A DNA stretch of 64,000 nt from Ottowia thiooxydans DSM 14619 (GTDB taxonomy: Bacteria > Pseudomonadota > Gammaproteobacteria > Burkholderiales > Burkholderiaceae_C). Where the stretch lies: assembly GCF_000422885.1 (NCBI RefSeq), contig NZ_KE383943.1, forward strand, positions 434,001-498,000, given 5' to 3'. Every line of letters starts with the position of its first letter. Within the stretch, counting starts at the first letter, position 1. Shown one piece after another: positions 33,040 to 41,818 of this stretch. The notes under the pieces are model-generated. The model was given only the letters and a program-made list of their open reading frames with translations. It was not told the origin of the DNA and did not search any database. A program made the position numbers and the translations under genes.

Positions 33040-34821
33040 TCAACTTCTCCGCGAGAGGTTGAAGGTTCGCCACTTTTTTTGCTCGGACCGAATGAAGTCT
33101 TCGTAAAACGGCCCACTTCGCATGTCTGGTTTCACGCCTAGCTGATCGAACTGCTCCGCAATTTCAGTGGACCGAAGTACATCCGCGACGGCGCCAGAAA
33201 GATGTGTGAGCGCTTGGGTGGGCAATGAGGCGGGTGCAATAAGGCCATAGCCACCGTCAGTGGCCAAGCCCTCCAGACTGAGCTCGCTGGCGGACGGAAC
33301 ATCAGGCAGAAGGGGGCATCGTTCAGAGCCCGCAATCAGGATAGCGCGGCCTTTCTGGCTTTGAATGAGTGGGAGCACTCCAATGGGCTCGCCAAACACC
33401 AGATCCACTTTTCCGCGTGCGATGTCGCGAACCGCGGGTGTCAGCCCATCGTAGAGCTCTATGTGTAAGGAGACGTCTGTTAACTCCTGGAGCAACTCTG
33501 CCAGTACGCGGCTGCTTCCGTGCCCCGCCGCAGCGATACGAAGGCCGCGGGGATGAAGCCGGGCTTGTGCCAGCATTTCGCTGAGGTTAGAGATGGGCAG
33601 ATGTTTGCCAGCAACGAGCACGGAGGGAACGCGGACCAGGCCGCTCAAGAATGTGAGGTCTTTGAAGACGTCTACGAACCCCTGCATCTCACCACCTCCG
33701 GTGAAAACGGTCGCTCCATTGCCGGCAATTCCAATGGTGTAGCCATCCGCCTCAGACCGGGTCAACTCATGCACGCCTTGGGCGCCCCCCAAGCCGACGG
33801 CATTTTTCACGACAACCCTCTGATGAAGGTGCCTGGAAAGGATCTCGCCGAAAACCCTCCCATACCGATCAACGGGACCTCCTTCCGGGAATGGGATCAA
33901 TAGTGTGAGCGGTCGCTCCCATTCCAGATCGTCGGCTCCAGAGGCTCGCTTGAGAATTAAATCATGCAGCTTTTGGGCGGCATCCGAGATGGGGATGCCT
34001 TTGCGTCGTATCAACACTATGTCTCTCACGGGAGACGGCTCCAGCCCGATCGCCCTGAGGGATGGTTGGTCAGGCATGGGCAAGCGACTAGCTGGCAGTA
34101 TGGCAATGCCCAAACCTTCTGCCGCCATCTCCATGGCAGTGGCGGCCAGCGTGACCTCTTGCGCAGCCTCTACCGCCACGCCATGCCCTCGGAGAAGGCT
34201 ATTCAAACCCGAGCGTCCGCCCAGCGCCGTGGCCAGCAGGATCAGTCGTTCGAGCTGCAGTTGAGCCAGTTCGACCACCTTCCTGCGCGCGAACGGATGA
34301 TCGTTACGGCAGATCAGCATGAATTGATCCCGGAGCACGCGGGTTTGAATCAAATCTGTGATCCGCTCATCTCCTACTGCGAGGCCAAACTCCACGGCAC
34401 CTCTGCGGACACTCTCTATGGCCGCAGGCTGTGGCTGTTCGCGTAGCTGAACCTGGAGGTCCGGGTATCGCCTGGCTGCATCAGCCAGACACTGGGACAG
34501 CAGGCGCCCAGACAGATGAGGGGTGGCGGCAATCTGAATGACCTTTTGCTGAACCGCGCCTGCTGATCGCGCTTCCACAAGAACCGATTCAAGTCTATCG
34601 AGAGCATCTCTCAAAGGGGCGATCAAGGCTTCACCTGCAGGCGTCAGGCGGACGTGCCGCGTGGAGCGTTCGATCAGTTGCGTTCCGAGCGATTCCTCCA
34701 CAGCTCTCACCCCCTGGCTCACGGCGGACTGTGACAGCCCGATGGCGTGAGCGGCGCTGCTAAAGCTGCCGTGATCAGCGACCGCTAAGAGTACGCGAAG
34801 CTGACGCAGTGATATGTGCAT
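33040..34821 (-). CDS. LysR regulator fused to a TctC/Bug binding-protein domain
   Basis: One uninterrupted 593-codon frame. Residues 1-60 are a LysR wHTH (GSFSSAAHAIGLSQSAVSQG), and about 90-290 the usual LysR effector domain (VIQIAATPHLSGRLLSQ ... AAEGLGIAILPASRLP). After a short linker (about 291-302), residues 303-593 form a complete TctC/Bug receptor: TLLIPFPEGGPVDRYGRVF, VVVKNAVGLGGAQGVHEL, EADGYTIGIAGNG, GKVDLVFGEPIGVLP, LLPDVPSASE and a normal C-terminus. No export signal or membrane segment exists, so the receptor domain must work in the cytoplasm, presumably as a second ligand sensor. It is divergent from a PanE-like/tartrate dehydratase-like operon (136 bases between starts), its likely target. 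Confidence 0.9.
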   Translation of the reverse strand: MHISLRQLRVLLAVADHGSFSSAAHAIGLSQSAVSQGVRAVEESLGTQLIERSTRHVRLTPAGEALIAPLRDALDRLESVLVEARSAGAVQQKVIQIAATPHLSGRLLSQCLADAARRYPDLQVQLREQPQPAAIESVRRGAVEFGLAVGDERITDLIQTRVLRDQFMLICRNDHPFARRKVVELAQLQLERLILLATALGGRSGLNSLLRGHGVAVEAAQEVTLAATAMEMAAEGLGIAILPASRLPMPDQPSLRAIGLEPSPVRDIVLIRRKGIPISDAAQKLHDLILKRASGADDLEWERPLTLLIPFPEGGPVDRYGRVFGEILSRHLHQRVVVKNAVGLGGAQGVHELTRSEADGYTIGIAGNGATVFTGGGEMQGFVDVFKDLTFLSGLVRVPSVLVAGKHLPISNLSEMLAQARLHPRGLRIAAAGHGSSRVLAELLQELTDVSLHIELYDGLTPAVRDIARGKVDLVFGEPIGVLPLIQSQKGRAILIAGSERCPLLPDVPSASELSLEGLATDGGYGLIAPASLPTQALTHLSGAVADVLRSTEIAEQFDQLGVKPDMRSGPFYEDFIRSEQKKWRTFNLSRRS

Positions 34822-34957
34822 TGGACGTGAATGAGGTTTGCGTGAGGTTCAGTTATTAGGCTAACTGATAAGTCTATCTCTATTTCGCGTTTTTCAAGCC
34901 GGGTGCGCGAGGCTCTAATTTCCTTTTCGCCCTGCCTTGAAAATTAGAAAAACCACG
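34822..34957. promoter_or_regulatory. Divergent promoter region of LysR-TctC and panE-like operon
   Basis: A 136-base AT-richer spacer between divergently transcribed genes, the expected binding region of the LysR-TctC protein. It contains the AT-rich run TTATTAGGCTAACTGATAAG near 34853-34872. No single clear T-N11-A palindrome stands out to me. Confidence 0.35.
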
Positions 34958-35962
34958 ATGAATGAGAAGAAAACCCGCGTCTGCGTCATAGGCGCCGGCG
35001 CCATTGGTGGCTACCTCGGCATACCGCTTGCCAAGGCAGGCGCACAGGTGAGCGTGCTCGCCCGAGGCGCTACCTTGGCTGCTTTGCGTCAATCAGGCTG
35101 GACGCTGAAAAGCGGTGGCGACACCTCCACGGTGTCCGTGAACGCGGTGGATTCGAACGCGCTCGTTGGCCTGGGCCCGCAGAATGTTGTGATCATCGCG
35201 GTGAAAGCTCAAGCCCTGGCGGACATCGCCCATCTTGTACCGCCCCTGATTGGTCCGGAAACCATCATCGTGCCAGCACTGAACGGGGTTCCCTGGTGGT
35301 TCACACATGGGCTGAAGGAGCCTGCCCTCGCGCAGCCGCTCTCGTCTCTTGATCCGCAAGGTCACATCTCCGCGATGATCCCTGCGAGCCAAGTGCTGGG
35401 AGCGGTTATCTACCCCGCGTGCTCTACGCCGGAGCCGGGCGTGGTGCGACATGCCTCCGGTTCTCGGCTGGTTTTCGGAGAAATATCCGGCGCTTCCTCG
35501 ACGTCTCGGCTCGACGGCTTGATCGATCTCCTGCAGCAGTCAGGGCTTGATGCCTCGGCCTCCCCAAATATTCGGGCCGAGGTCTGGACAAAGCTCCTGG
35601 GCAATGCCTGCTTCAACCCTGTGAGCGTGCTGGCCGGGTGCTCCACCGATCAACTCATCGACGACCCCGGCATCTTCGAGCTGTTTTGCTCGCTGATGGA
35701 GGAAACCTTGGCGGTGGGCCGGGCGCTGGATATTTCACTGGATGTGACTCCTGCCGCACGCATTGCGCTAACCCGCAAACTGGGCCGTGTGAAGACTTCG
35801 ATGTTGCAAGACATGGAAGCCGGCAAGTCCCTGGAGGTTGAGGCCTTGATTGGCGCTGTCGTTGAAATCGCCAGACGTTTGCAATTGCCCATTCCCCGCA
35901 GTGAATCTCTTTATGCACTCACCAAGATGCGCGCGAATGTGCTTGCGCAAAAACCCCACTGA
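34958..35962 (+). CDS. 2-dehydropantoate 2-reductase family (PanE/ApbA-like)
   Basis: A 334-residue NADPH-dependent ketoacid reductase of the ApbA/PanE family. N-terminal Rossmann motif VCVIGAGAIGGYLGIPLAKAGA. The catalytic lysine is probably in AEVWTKLLGNACFNPVSVL near residue 200, and the C-terminal helical domain has SMLQDMEAGKSLEVEALIGAVVEI. Start at ATG 34958; the ribosome-binding site is weak. Its place in front of a two-subunit hydratase, divergent from a specialised regulator, suggests reduction of a keto acid in a catabolic route rather than pantothenate synthesis. Confidence 0.87.
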   Translation: MNEKKTRVCVIGAGAIGGYLGIPLAKAGAQVSVLARGATLAALRQSGWTLKSGGDTSTVSVNAVDSNALVGLGPQNVVIIAVKAQALADIAHLVPPLIGPETIIVPALNGVPWWFTHGLKEPALAQPLSSLDPQGHISAMIPASQVLGAVIYPACSTPEPGVVRHASGSRLVFGEISGASSTSRLDGLIDLLQQSGLDASASPNIRAEVWTKLLGNACFNPVSVLAGCSTDQLIDDPGIFELFCSLMEETLAVGRALDISLDVTPAARIALTRKLGRVKTSMLQDMEAGKSLEVEALIGAVVEIARRLQLPIPRSESLYALTKMRANVLAQKPH

Positions 35963-35968
35963 AAACCT

Positions 35969-36838
35969 ATGGCCATCTCACCTGAACTTATCAAGTCCGT
36001 TACGGCAGAGCTCTACGACCGTTCGCTGCGGGGCGTACCAGAGGACACTCGGCAAGCACTTGAAGTAGCGGCGCGCGTGGATACCAGTGAAACAGCACGC
36101 CATACCTTGCGCATCATGCTGCAGAGTGCGGAAACTGCGGAACGGACTGGCCACTTCGTCTGCTCCGATGCAGGCGTTCCCGTGTACTTTGCACGTGTGG
36201 GAACCCAGGCACGGTTCAGCGGCGATGTGCGTCAGGCGATCCAGGACGGCTTCGCGGAGTTGGTGGAGCGCATTCAGCCGCCGCTTCTTCCCCATGTCAC
36301 CAATCCGTTGACCTTGGAGCGTGGCTACGCTGGCAAAGGGATGCCTATCACCACGTTCGATATGGTGGATGGCAGTGATTGCCTGGACATCACGTGCAGC
36401 CCAAAAGCGCTAGGTTCTGGTCGATGGGCTGCGCTCGAGATTTTCAGTTTTCCTGATCTGGCCACGATCGAGCGGTTTGTCATGGATACCGTCATGAAGG
36501 CGGGCTCTCAGCATTGTCCGCCAGTGGTCATTGGCGTGGGCATTGGAGGCAGCTTTGACTATGCGGCCAAGATGGCCAAGGAGGCGACGCTTCGCCCTAT
36601 CTCCGAGCCGCACCCGGAGCCTATGGTGGCTGCCATGGAGCAGCGGCTTAATGCTGCAGTCAACAAGACTGGGTTTGGCCCTATGGGAACGGGTGGAAGC
36701 ACCACGGCGATGGCGGTCCATGTTGAGTATGCGGCAGGCCATGGATTCACACCGGTGGCCGTGGCCTTCAATTGCTGGATCAACCGGCGCACACGGGCGC
36801 GCATCTACAACGACGGAAGAGTGGAGATCGTCGAATGA
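35969..36838 (+). CDS. Class I fumarate hydratase / tartrate dehydratase alpha subunit
   Basis: A 289-residue alpha subunit of the two-gene class I fumarase/L-tartrate dehydratase family (TtdA about 300). These enzymes hold an oxygen-sensitive [4Fe-4S] cluster; three candidate cysteines are in FVCSDAGVPVYF, CLDITCSPKALGSGRWAA and GSQHCPPVVIGVGIGG. TGGSTTAMAVHVEYA is also typical. It starts 6 bases after the PanE-like stop and overlaps the beta gene by 4 bases. The TCSPKALGSG spelling differs from the common PKGAGSE of fumarases, so another hydroxy-dicarboxylate such as tartrate or a substituted malate may be the substrate. Confidence 0.88.
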   Translation: MAISPELIKSVTAELYDRSLRGVPEDTRQALEVAARVDTSETARHTLRIMLQSAETAERTGHFVCSDAGVPVYFARVGTQARFSGDVRQAIQDGFAELVERIQPPLLPHVTNPLTLERGYAGKGMPITTFDMVDGSDCLDITCSPKALGSGRWAALEIFSFPDLATIERFVMDTVMKAGSQHCPPVVIGVGIGGSFDYAAKMAKEATLRPISEPHPEPMVAAMEQRLNAAVNKTGFGPMGTGGSTTAMAVHVEYAAGHGFTPVAVAFNCWINRRTRARIYNDGRVEIVE

Positions 36839-37470
36839 GTATCACAACCCATCGCATGCAGTTTCCCCTCTCGCGCGAGGACGCACTCCGATTGCGCGCA
36901 GGCGATCTCGTCATCCTCGACGGCGAGATTGTGATCACTGCCGGTCTGCCCACTCATCAGCGCTTGATTGCAGCATTAGGCGGCGCGGAGCCTCTTCCAA
37001 TGGACCTGCGAGGCCAAAGCATGTTTCATCTGGGCAGCTACAGCAGGGAAGTGGGGGATAAGTTCAAGGTCGAATACATCAACCCCACCACCAGCACCCG
37101 CTTCAATCCTTATATGCCCACCTTGATACGGGAGCTGCAGCTCCACGCGGTGGGAGGAAAAGGAGGGCTGGACAGTGCCTGCGCGCAGGCGCTGCGTGAA
37201 GTCGGCGGCGTTTACCTGTCTTTCCTTGGCGGCGGTTGTGCGCTCTTGTCTGCTGCAGTCAAAGAGGTGATACACGTGGGTTGGCCAGACATGCTGATTC
37301 ACTACCGCCTCGTTCGTCTTCGCGTGGAGGGTTTAGGTCCAGTGACCGTGGGGATTGATGCCCACGGCAATAGTTGCTTCGATATGGTTCGTGAGCAAGC
37401 TGCAGACCGCCTCGAAGGCATCATGAATGAACTTGCAGTGGACCGCGCAAAGGCAGCGCTCCCCTCTTAG
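36835..37470 (+). CDS. Class I fumarate hydratase / tartrate dehydratase beta subunit
   Basis: A 211-residue beta subunit (TtdB about 200). The ATG at 36835 overlaps the alpha stop as ATGA, so the two chains are made together. Motifs: ALRLRAGDLVILDGEIVITA, AGLPTHQRLIAAL, VGGKGGLDSACAQALREVG, GIDAHGNSCFDM. With the alpha subunit it forms the [4Fe-4S] hydro-lyase. Confidence 0.88.
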   Translation: MSITTHRMQFPLSREDALRLRAGDLVILDGEIVITAGLPTHQRLIAALGGAEPLPMDLRGQSMFHLGSYSREVGDKFKVEYINPTTSTRFNPYMPTLIRELQLHAVGGKGGLDSACAQALREVGGVYLSFLGGGCALLSAAVKEVIHVGWPDMLIHYRLVRLRVEGLGPVTVGIDAHGNSCFDMVREQAADRLEGIMNELAVDRAKAALPS

Positions 37471-37508
37471 ATTGTCACGCTCTCACCCCCAATTTCTGAA
37501 AGACAGTT

Positions 37509-37898
37509 TTGAAAAAGAAAGTCATCTACAGCGCCCGCGTTCCAAAATCTTCATCGCCACATTGCCATGGCGTGGTGGCTGGGGGCTTGCTCTTTGTCTC
37601 TGGAATTCCTGGGTTTGAGGGAGGAGAGCCCAAGGTCAAAGCAGGCGACTTCGGGGCGCAAATGCGAGCTTGCCTGACCAACGTGGGCTACATCCTGGAA
37701 GAAGCTGGATGCACTTTCGACGATGTAGCCAAAGTCAATGTCTTTCTTGACAGCAGGGCTGACTTCCAGATCATGAACGACATCTATCGTGAGTTTTTTG
37801 GAACGGAGCCCGCAAACTGGCCTGCCAGGACCACGGTAGAGGCGCGTCTGCCCCGGCCAGACTTTCTTCTTGAGATTGAGTGCGTCGCGGTCGTCTAA
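37509..37898 (+). CDS. RidA (YjgF/YER057c/UK114) family protein
   Basis: A 129-residue RidA-family protein, trimeric enzymes that hydrolyse reactive enamine/imine intermediates. The conserved arginine is in NWPARTTVEARLPRPD near residue 107, and FVSGIPGFEGGE and DDVAKVNVFLDSRADF match the family. The best start is a TTG codon at 37509, since no ATG fits. It follows the hydratase genes by 38 bases. An imine or enamine intermediate, or deaminase activity, in this pathway is implied. Confidence 0.85.
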   Translation: MKKKVIYSARVPKSSSPHCHGVVAGGLLFVSGIPGFEGGEPKVKAGDFGAQMRACLTNVGYILEEAGCTFDDVAKVNVFLDSRADFQIMNDIYREFFGTEPANWPARTTVEARLPRPDFLLEIECVAVV

Positions 37899-37933
37899 AA
37901 GTAGGGGTGCCTCGCTGACGTGGTGCGCGTAAT

Positions 37934-37947
37934 CTGACAATCGTCAG
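37934..37947 (+). terminator. Small terminator-like hairpin after RidA gene
   Basis: CTGAC-AATC-GTCAG is followed by GATTTTTTG. The stem is only 5 bp, so it is at best a partial terminator between the RidA gene and the transporter genes starting at 38045. Confidence 0.45.
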
Positions 37948-38044
37948 GATTTTTTGTTGGGGTTTCTACTGGTTGGCATATCAACTAGTTGAATTAGCAT
38001 CTACTTGCTTCGCACTCACGAGCGAGCCCAATAAAGGAGATAAA

Positions 38045-39208
38045 ATGCGCATTCAATGGAAGCTTCTCAGTGCGGCAGCAATGCTGGTCGCCCTCAGCAA
38101 TGCATCTGCTCAGCCAGTCAAGGTTGGCATCATTGCTCCGTTCTCTGGCCCGTTTGCGCACTACGGGGCGTTATTCAAGGCGGGGGCTGAGGCTTACGTC
38201 GCGCAGCAGGGCGGGAAGCTTGCGGGCAAGGAAGTTCAATTCATCTATCGCGATGAAGGCGGACCGAATCCTGCGAATGCCCGCACCCTGGCCCAAGAAC
38301 TGGTGGTCAAAGACAAGGTGGACTACCTTGGTGGGGTCGTCTTCTCGCCGAACGCGTTTGCAGTGGCGCCCGTCATTCAGGAGTCCAAGACTCCGTTCAT
38401 CGTTTTCAACGCGGCAACGTCTGACATCACCACCAAGAGTGACTACTACGTGCGCACCAGCTACACCTTGTGGCAAGTCACGGTTCCTTTGGCGCAACAT
38501 GCCGCCAAGAAGGGTGTGAAGAAAGTGGTCACCGCCGTGACCGACTACGCGCCCGGTGTGGACGCAGAAAATGCGTTCAAGGCCGAGTTCGCCAAGCAAG
38601 GCGGGGAAGTAGTGGAGAGCATTCGCATGCCCATTCGCACGACTGACTTTGCACCGTTCGCACAGCGAATCAAAGCCAGTGGCGCGCAAGCTGTCTATGT
38701 GTTTTTGCCGGGTGGTCCACCTAACCTGGGGTTTGTGAAGGCCTACAACGAAAATGGGCTGCGCCAGGCGGGCATTGAGTTTCTCGGCACCGCAGAGACC
38801 GACGAGTTTGATTTGCAAAAATTTGGCGACTCAGCGCTCGGACTGACCACCGCCTTCCATTACAGCGCTGCCCACGATTCACCTGCCAACAAGGTCTTCG
38901 CCGCAGCCGTCGCCAAGGTGAATAAAGACGCCGTACTCAATTACGCCACAGTAGGTGCGTGGGACGGTATGGCTGTTATTCATAAGATGGTGGAAGCCAC
39001 TGGTGGCAAGCGTGACGGCGAGAAAGCCATGGCCGCCATCAAAGGGCATAAATGGGAAAGCCCGCGTGGCCCCGTGAGCATTGATGCCAATACCCGTCAC
39101 ATCACGCAGAACGTCTACTTGCGCACGGTAGAGAAAGCTGGTGGCCAGCTTGTGAACAAGGAAGTCCAGAACTTTGGCCCGCAGGTGGACCACGGTCTGA
39201 CCAAGTAA
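38045..39208 (+). CDS. LIV-type ABC transporter substrate-binding protein
   Basis: A 387-residue type I periplasmic binding protein (Peripla_BP_6). The start at 38045 has a strong AAGGAGATAAA and opens a signal peptide (MRIQWKLLSAAAMLVALSN, cleaved after ASA). Motifs: VKVGIIAPFSGPFAHYG, VQFIYRDEGGPNPANA, VDYLGGVVFSPNAFAVAP. It is followed by both permeases and both ATPases, making a complete transporter. With the P450 genes behind it, an aromatic acid is a more likely cargo than leucine. Confidence 0.92.
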   Translation: MRIQWKLLSAAAMLVALSNASAQPVKVGIIAPFSGPFAHYGALFKAGAEAYVAQQGGKLAGKEVQFIYRDEGGPNPANARTLAQELVVKDKVDYLGGVVFSPNAFAVAPVIQESKTPFIVFNAATSDITTKSDYYVRTSYTLWQVTVPLAQHAAKKGVKKVVTAVTDYAPGVDAENAFKAEFAKQGGEVVESIRMPIRTTDFAPFAQRIKASGAQAVYVFLPGGPPNLGFVKAYNENGLRQAGIEFLGTAETDEFDLQKFGDSALGLTTAFHYSAAHDSPANKVFAAAVAKVNKDAVLNYATVGAWDGMAVIHKMVEATGGKRDGEKAMAAIKGHKWESPRGPVSIDANTRHITQNVYLRTVEKAGGQLVNKEVQNFGPQVDHGLTK

Positions 39209-39239
39209 GCGCAGCTCGACCGGACAGTAAGGACTCGGC

Positions 39240-40106
39240 GTGACCCTGTTCGCCAACATTCTCATAGATGGCATTGCCTACGGCATGGTGCTCTTCATCA
39301 TTGCCGTGGGGCTTTCGGTCACGCTGGGCCTGATGCGCTTTGTTAACCTGGCACATGGCGCCTTTGCCATGACGGGTGGCTACTTCGCGTCATGGATGGT
39401 GCGGGAGCAGGGCCTGCCCTACATGGTGGGCGTCCCCTTGGCCATACTCGCTACCGGACTGCTCGGGGCATTGCTAGAGGTGTTGGTGCTTCGCCGGCTA
39501 TATCGCCGTAGCGAGCTCCAGCAAGTGCTGTTTACCATTGGACTGAGCTTTCTCTTCGTAGCCTCCGCGAACCTCTTTGCAGGGCCTGAGGTGCAGTTGA
39601 TTCCTCTACCTGATTGGCTGCGCGTATCAGTTGACTTAGGGTTCAGAACGCTACCGGCGCAACGCCTTCTCGTCATCGCGGTGGGCTTGCTGGTTGTTCT
39701 GGTCGCTTGGTGGGTGCTCAAGAAATCGCGTTTTGGCGTCTGGCTGCGCGCGACTGTAGACAACACAAGTGCGGCCTCCGCTTTGGGTATTCCGGTGCAA
39801 TTCGTCTACGTGATGACCTTCGCGGTGGGCGCCGCTCTGGCTGGTCTGGGAGGAATCCTGGGGGCAGAGCTTATGCCGCTGGAGCCTTACTATCCCATCA
39901 AATATTTGGTGCTGGTACTGGTGGTCGTGGCAGTGGGCGGCATGGGAAGTATTGCAGGTTCACTCGCTGCCGCCCTGGCTCTTGGCACCATCGAAACGGC
40001 TAGCAAATACCTTGCCTCTGACTGGGGCAGTCTCTTCTTCTTCCTTGCCATGGCCCTGCTGCTGGCGTGGCGTCCGCACGGTCTCTTGTCATCACGCAAG
40101 GTTTGA
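39240..40106 (+). CDS. LIV-type ABC transporter permease (LivH-like)
   Basis: A 288-residue integral membrane permease of the LivH type, with GTG start after AAGGACTCGG. Typical: IDGIAYGMVLFIIAVGLSVT, LGLMRFVNLAHGAFAMTG, and the ATPase-contact loop VWLRATVDNTSAASALGI. About eight hydrophobic segments. It pairs with the LivM-like gene 4 bases downstream. Confidence 0.92.
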   Translation: MTLFANILIDGIAYGMVLFIIAVGLSVTLGLMRFVNLAHGAFAMTGGYFASWMVREQGLPYMVGVPLAILATGLLGALLEVLVLRRLYRRSELQQVLFTIGLSFLFVASANLFAGPEVQLIPLPDWLRVSVDLGFRTLPAQRLLVIAVGLLVVLVAWWVLKKSRFGVWLRATVDNTSAASALGIPVQFVYVMTFAVGAALAGLGGILGAELMPLEPYYPIKYLVLVLVVVAVGGMGSIAGSLAAALALGTIETASKYLASDWGSLFFFLAMALLLAWRPHGLLSSRKV

Positions 40107-40110
40107 TCGC

Positions 40111-41070
40111 ATGAAACGCTGCATCCCATATCTTGTGTTGATAGCCATCTCGGTACTCGTGTACTTCGTGTGGCCTGACCAGCTGTCTCTGGCTGCCCGC
40201 ATTGCGACCATGGCGATTTTTGTGATGTCCCTGGACCTTGTGGTGGGATATGGCGGTCTCGCTACGCTCGGGCATTCGGCCCTGTTCGGCATAGGAGCCT
40301 ACGCCAGTGGTTTGCTGGCGATGCATCTCACTGGGAACCCGTTGATCGGTCTTCTAAGTGGAGCCGCCGCTGGTGCTTTGCTCGCCGCTTTGTCAGGCGT
40401 TTTCCTTCTGCGCTACGAGGGGTTGACGTTCCTCATGCTCACGGTCGCTGTAGGGCAGATTGCACAGAGTGCTGCGAGCAAAATGCGCGATGTGACAGGC
40501 GGAGAGGATGGGCTCTCAGGCTTTACGGTTCACAAGCTCTTTGGGATTTGGGGCTTTGACCTCTACGGACGCGTGGCATTCGTCTATTGCGTGATCGTGA
40601 TGCTGGTGTGTTTCTGGGCGATGCGCCGTCTTATGGGTTCACCGTTCGGGCTGTCAGTGGTCGGCATCCATCAAAACAGAGTACGCGCAGGCGCTATTGG
40701 CGGGTCAGTGCGGGGGCAACTGCTCAAGCTCTATACGTTCGCCGGAGCATTCGCCGGGATTGCTGGCGCGCTGAATGCCCAGGTCAACCAGATTGTCGGA
40801 TTGGATACCTTGGGCTTTGAACTCTCCGCTGAAGCGCTGGTCATGCTCGTTCTTGGCGGAGCCGGCAATCTGCTTGGTGCTATCGCCGGGACAGCGGTTT
40901 TCATGACCATCCATCATTGGGCCGCGTCTGTGAATCCCTATCACTGGCTGTTCATCATCGGAGGCATGTTGGTTGTGGTGGTTCTCATCCCTCGCGAGCG
41001 GTGGGAGCGACATCTGCGGCAGCGCCTCTCTACGTTTGAGGTCATGCGTCCTGCTCGGGAGGCGACATGA
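40111..41070 (+). CDS. LIV-type ABC transporter permease (LivM-like)
   Basis: A 319-residue permease of the LivM type. The ATG at 40111 lies 4 bases after the LivH-like stop. Hallmarks: MSLDLVVGYGGLATLGHSA, LFGIGAYASGLLAMHLTG, GLSVVGIHQNRVRAGAIG (coupling loop), MLVLGGAGNLLGAIAGTAVF. Its stop overlaps the next start as ATGA. Confidence 0.92.
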   Translation: MKRCIPYLVLIAISVLVYFVWPDQLSLAARIATMAIFVMSLDLVVGYGGLATLGHSALFGIGAYASGLLAMHLTGNPLIGLLSGAAAGALLAALSGVFLLRYEGLTFLMLTVAVGQIAQSAASKMRDVTGGEDGLSGFTVHKLFGIWGFDLYGRVAFVYCVIVMLVCFWAMRRLMGSPFGLSVVGIHQNRVRAGAIGGSVRGQLLKLYTFAGAFAGIAGALNAQVNQIVGLDTLGFELSAEALVMLVLGGAGNLLGAIAGTAVFMTIHHWAASVNPYHWLFIIGGMLVVVVLIPRERWERHLRQRLSTFEVMRPAREAT

Positions 41071-41816
41071 GCGACAGCCTCCTCGACATCCGGCACCTGA
41101 ACAAGGCATTCGGGGGCCTGAAGGTGACCCGCGACGTTTCTCTAAAGCTGAGCTCGGGAAACCGTGTTGGCTTGATCGGACCCAATGGTGCAGGAAAGAC
41201 GACGCTCATCAATCTGGTGACCGGGGCTCTTCAACCCAGTTCTGGCGAGGTCTGGCTCCTTGGTGAGAACGTGACCACGGTGTCAGCTCCCCGGCGTGTG
41301 AAACGCGGGCTGACCAGGACGTTCCAGATCACGCAATTGGCTCCGAACTTGCCCATAGGTCGGCAGGTCGAGCTTGCCATTCACGAACGGGATGGCAGTG
41401 TCAACAAGCTTTGGCGCTCGGTGGATTCATTCCAGAAGGTTCGCGACGAAGCTGAGAGCATCCTGCACACTTTGAGGCTGGGTGCATTGATAGAGCGCTC
41501 TCCCATAGAGCTCGCGTATGGGGAGCAGCGCCTGGTGGAGATTGCACTCGCGATGGCGCTGAGGCCGCGCGTTCTCCTGCTCGATGAGCCGATGGCAGGC
41601 GTGCCTAGCGGAGAGCGTCAAGTGGTGTTGGATGCGCTGGAAACGCTGCCGCCGGAACTCGCCATTCTGATGATTGAGCATGATATGGACTTGGTATTCG
41701 GATTCGCCGACCGCATTCTCGTGCTTGCCGAGGGCGCCGTTCTCGCAGAAGGGACGCCTCAAGAGATCCGCAGTCATTCTGCCGTCCGAACGGCATACCT
41801 TGGCGGGGAGGCATAG
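41067..41816 (+). CDS. LIV-type ABC transporter ATPase (LivG-like)
   Basis: A 249-residue ATPase with Walker A GPNGAGKTTLIN, signature region ELAYGEQRLVEIALAMALRP, Walker B VLLLDEPMAGVP and the switch histidine in LMIEHDMDLVFGFADR. It carries the long LivG-type insertion (RGLTRTFQITQLAPNLP). Translation is coupled to the permease gene by a 4-base overlap. Confidence 0.93.
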   Translation: MSDSLLDIRHLNKAFGGLKVTRDVSLKLSSGNRVGLIGPNGAGKTTLINLVTGALQPSSGEVWLLGENVTTVSAPRRVKRGLTRTFQITQLAPNLPIGRQVELAIHERDGSVNKLWRSVDSFQKVRDEAESILHTLRLGALIERSPIELAYGEQRLVEIALAMALRPRVLLLDEPMAGVPSGERQVVLDALETLPPELAILMIEHDMDLVFGFADRILVLAEGAVLAEGTPQEIRSHSAVRTAYLGGEA

Positions 41817-41818
41817 AC

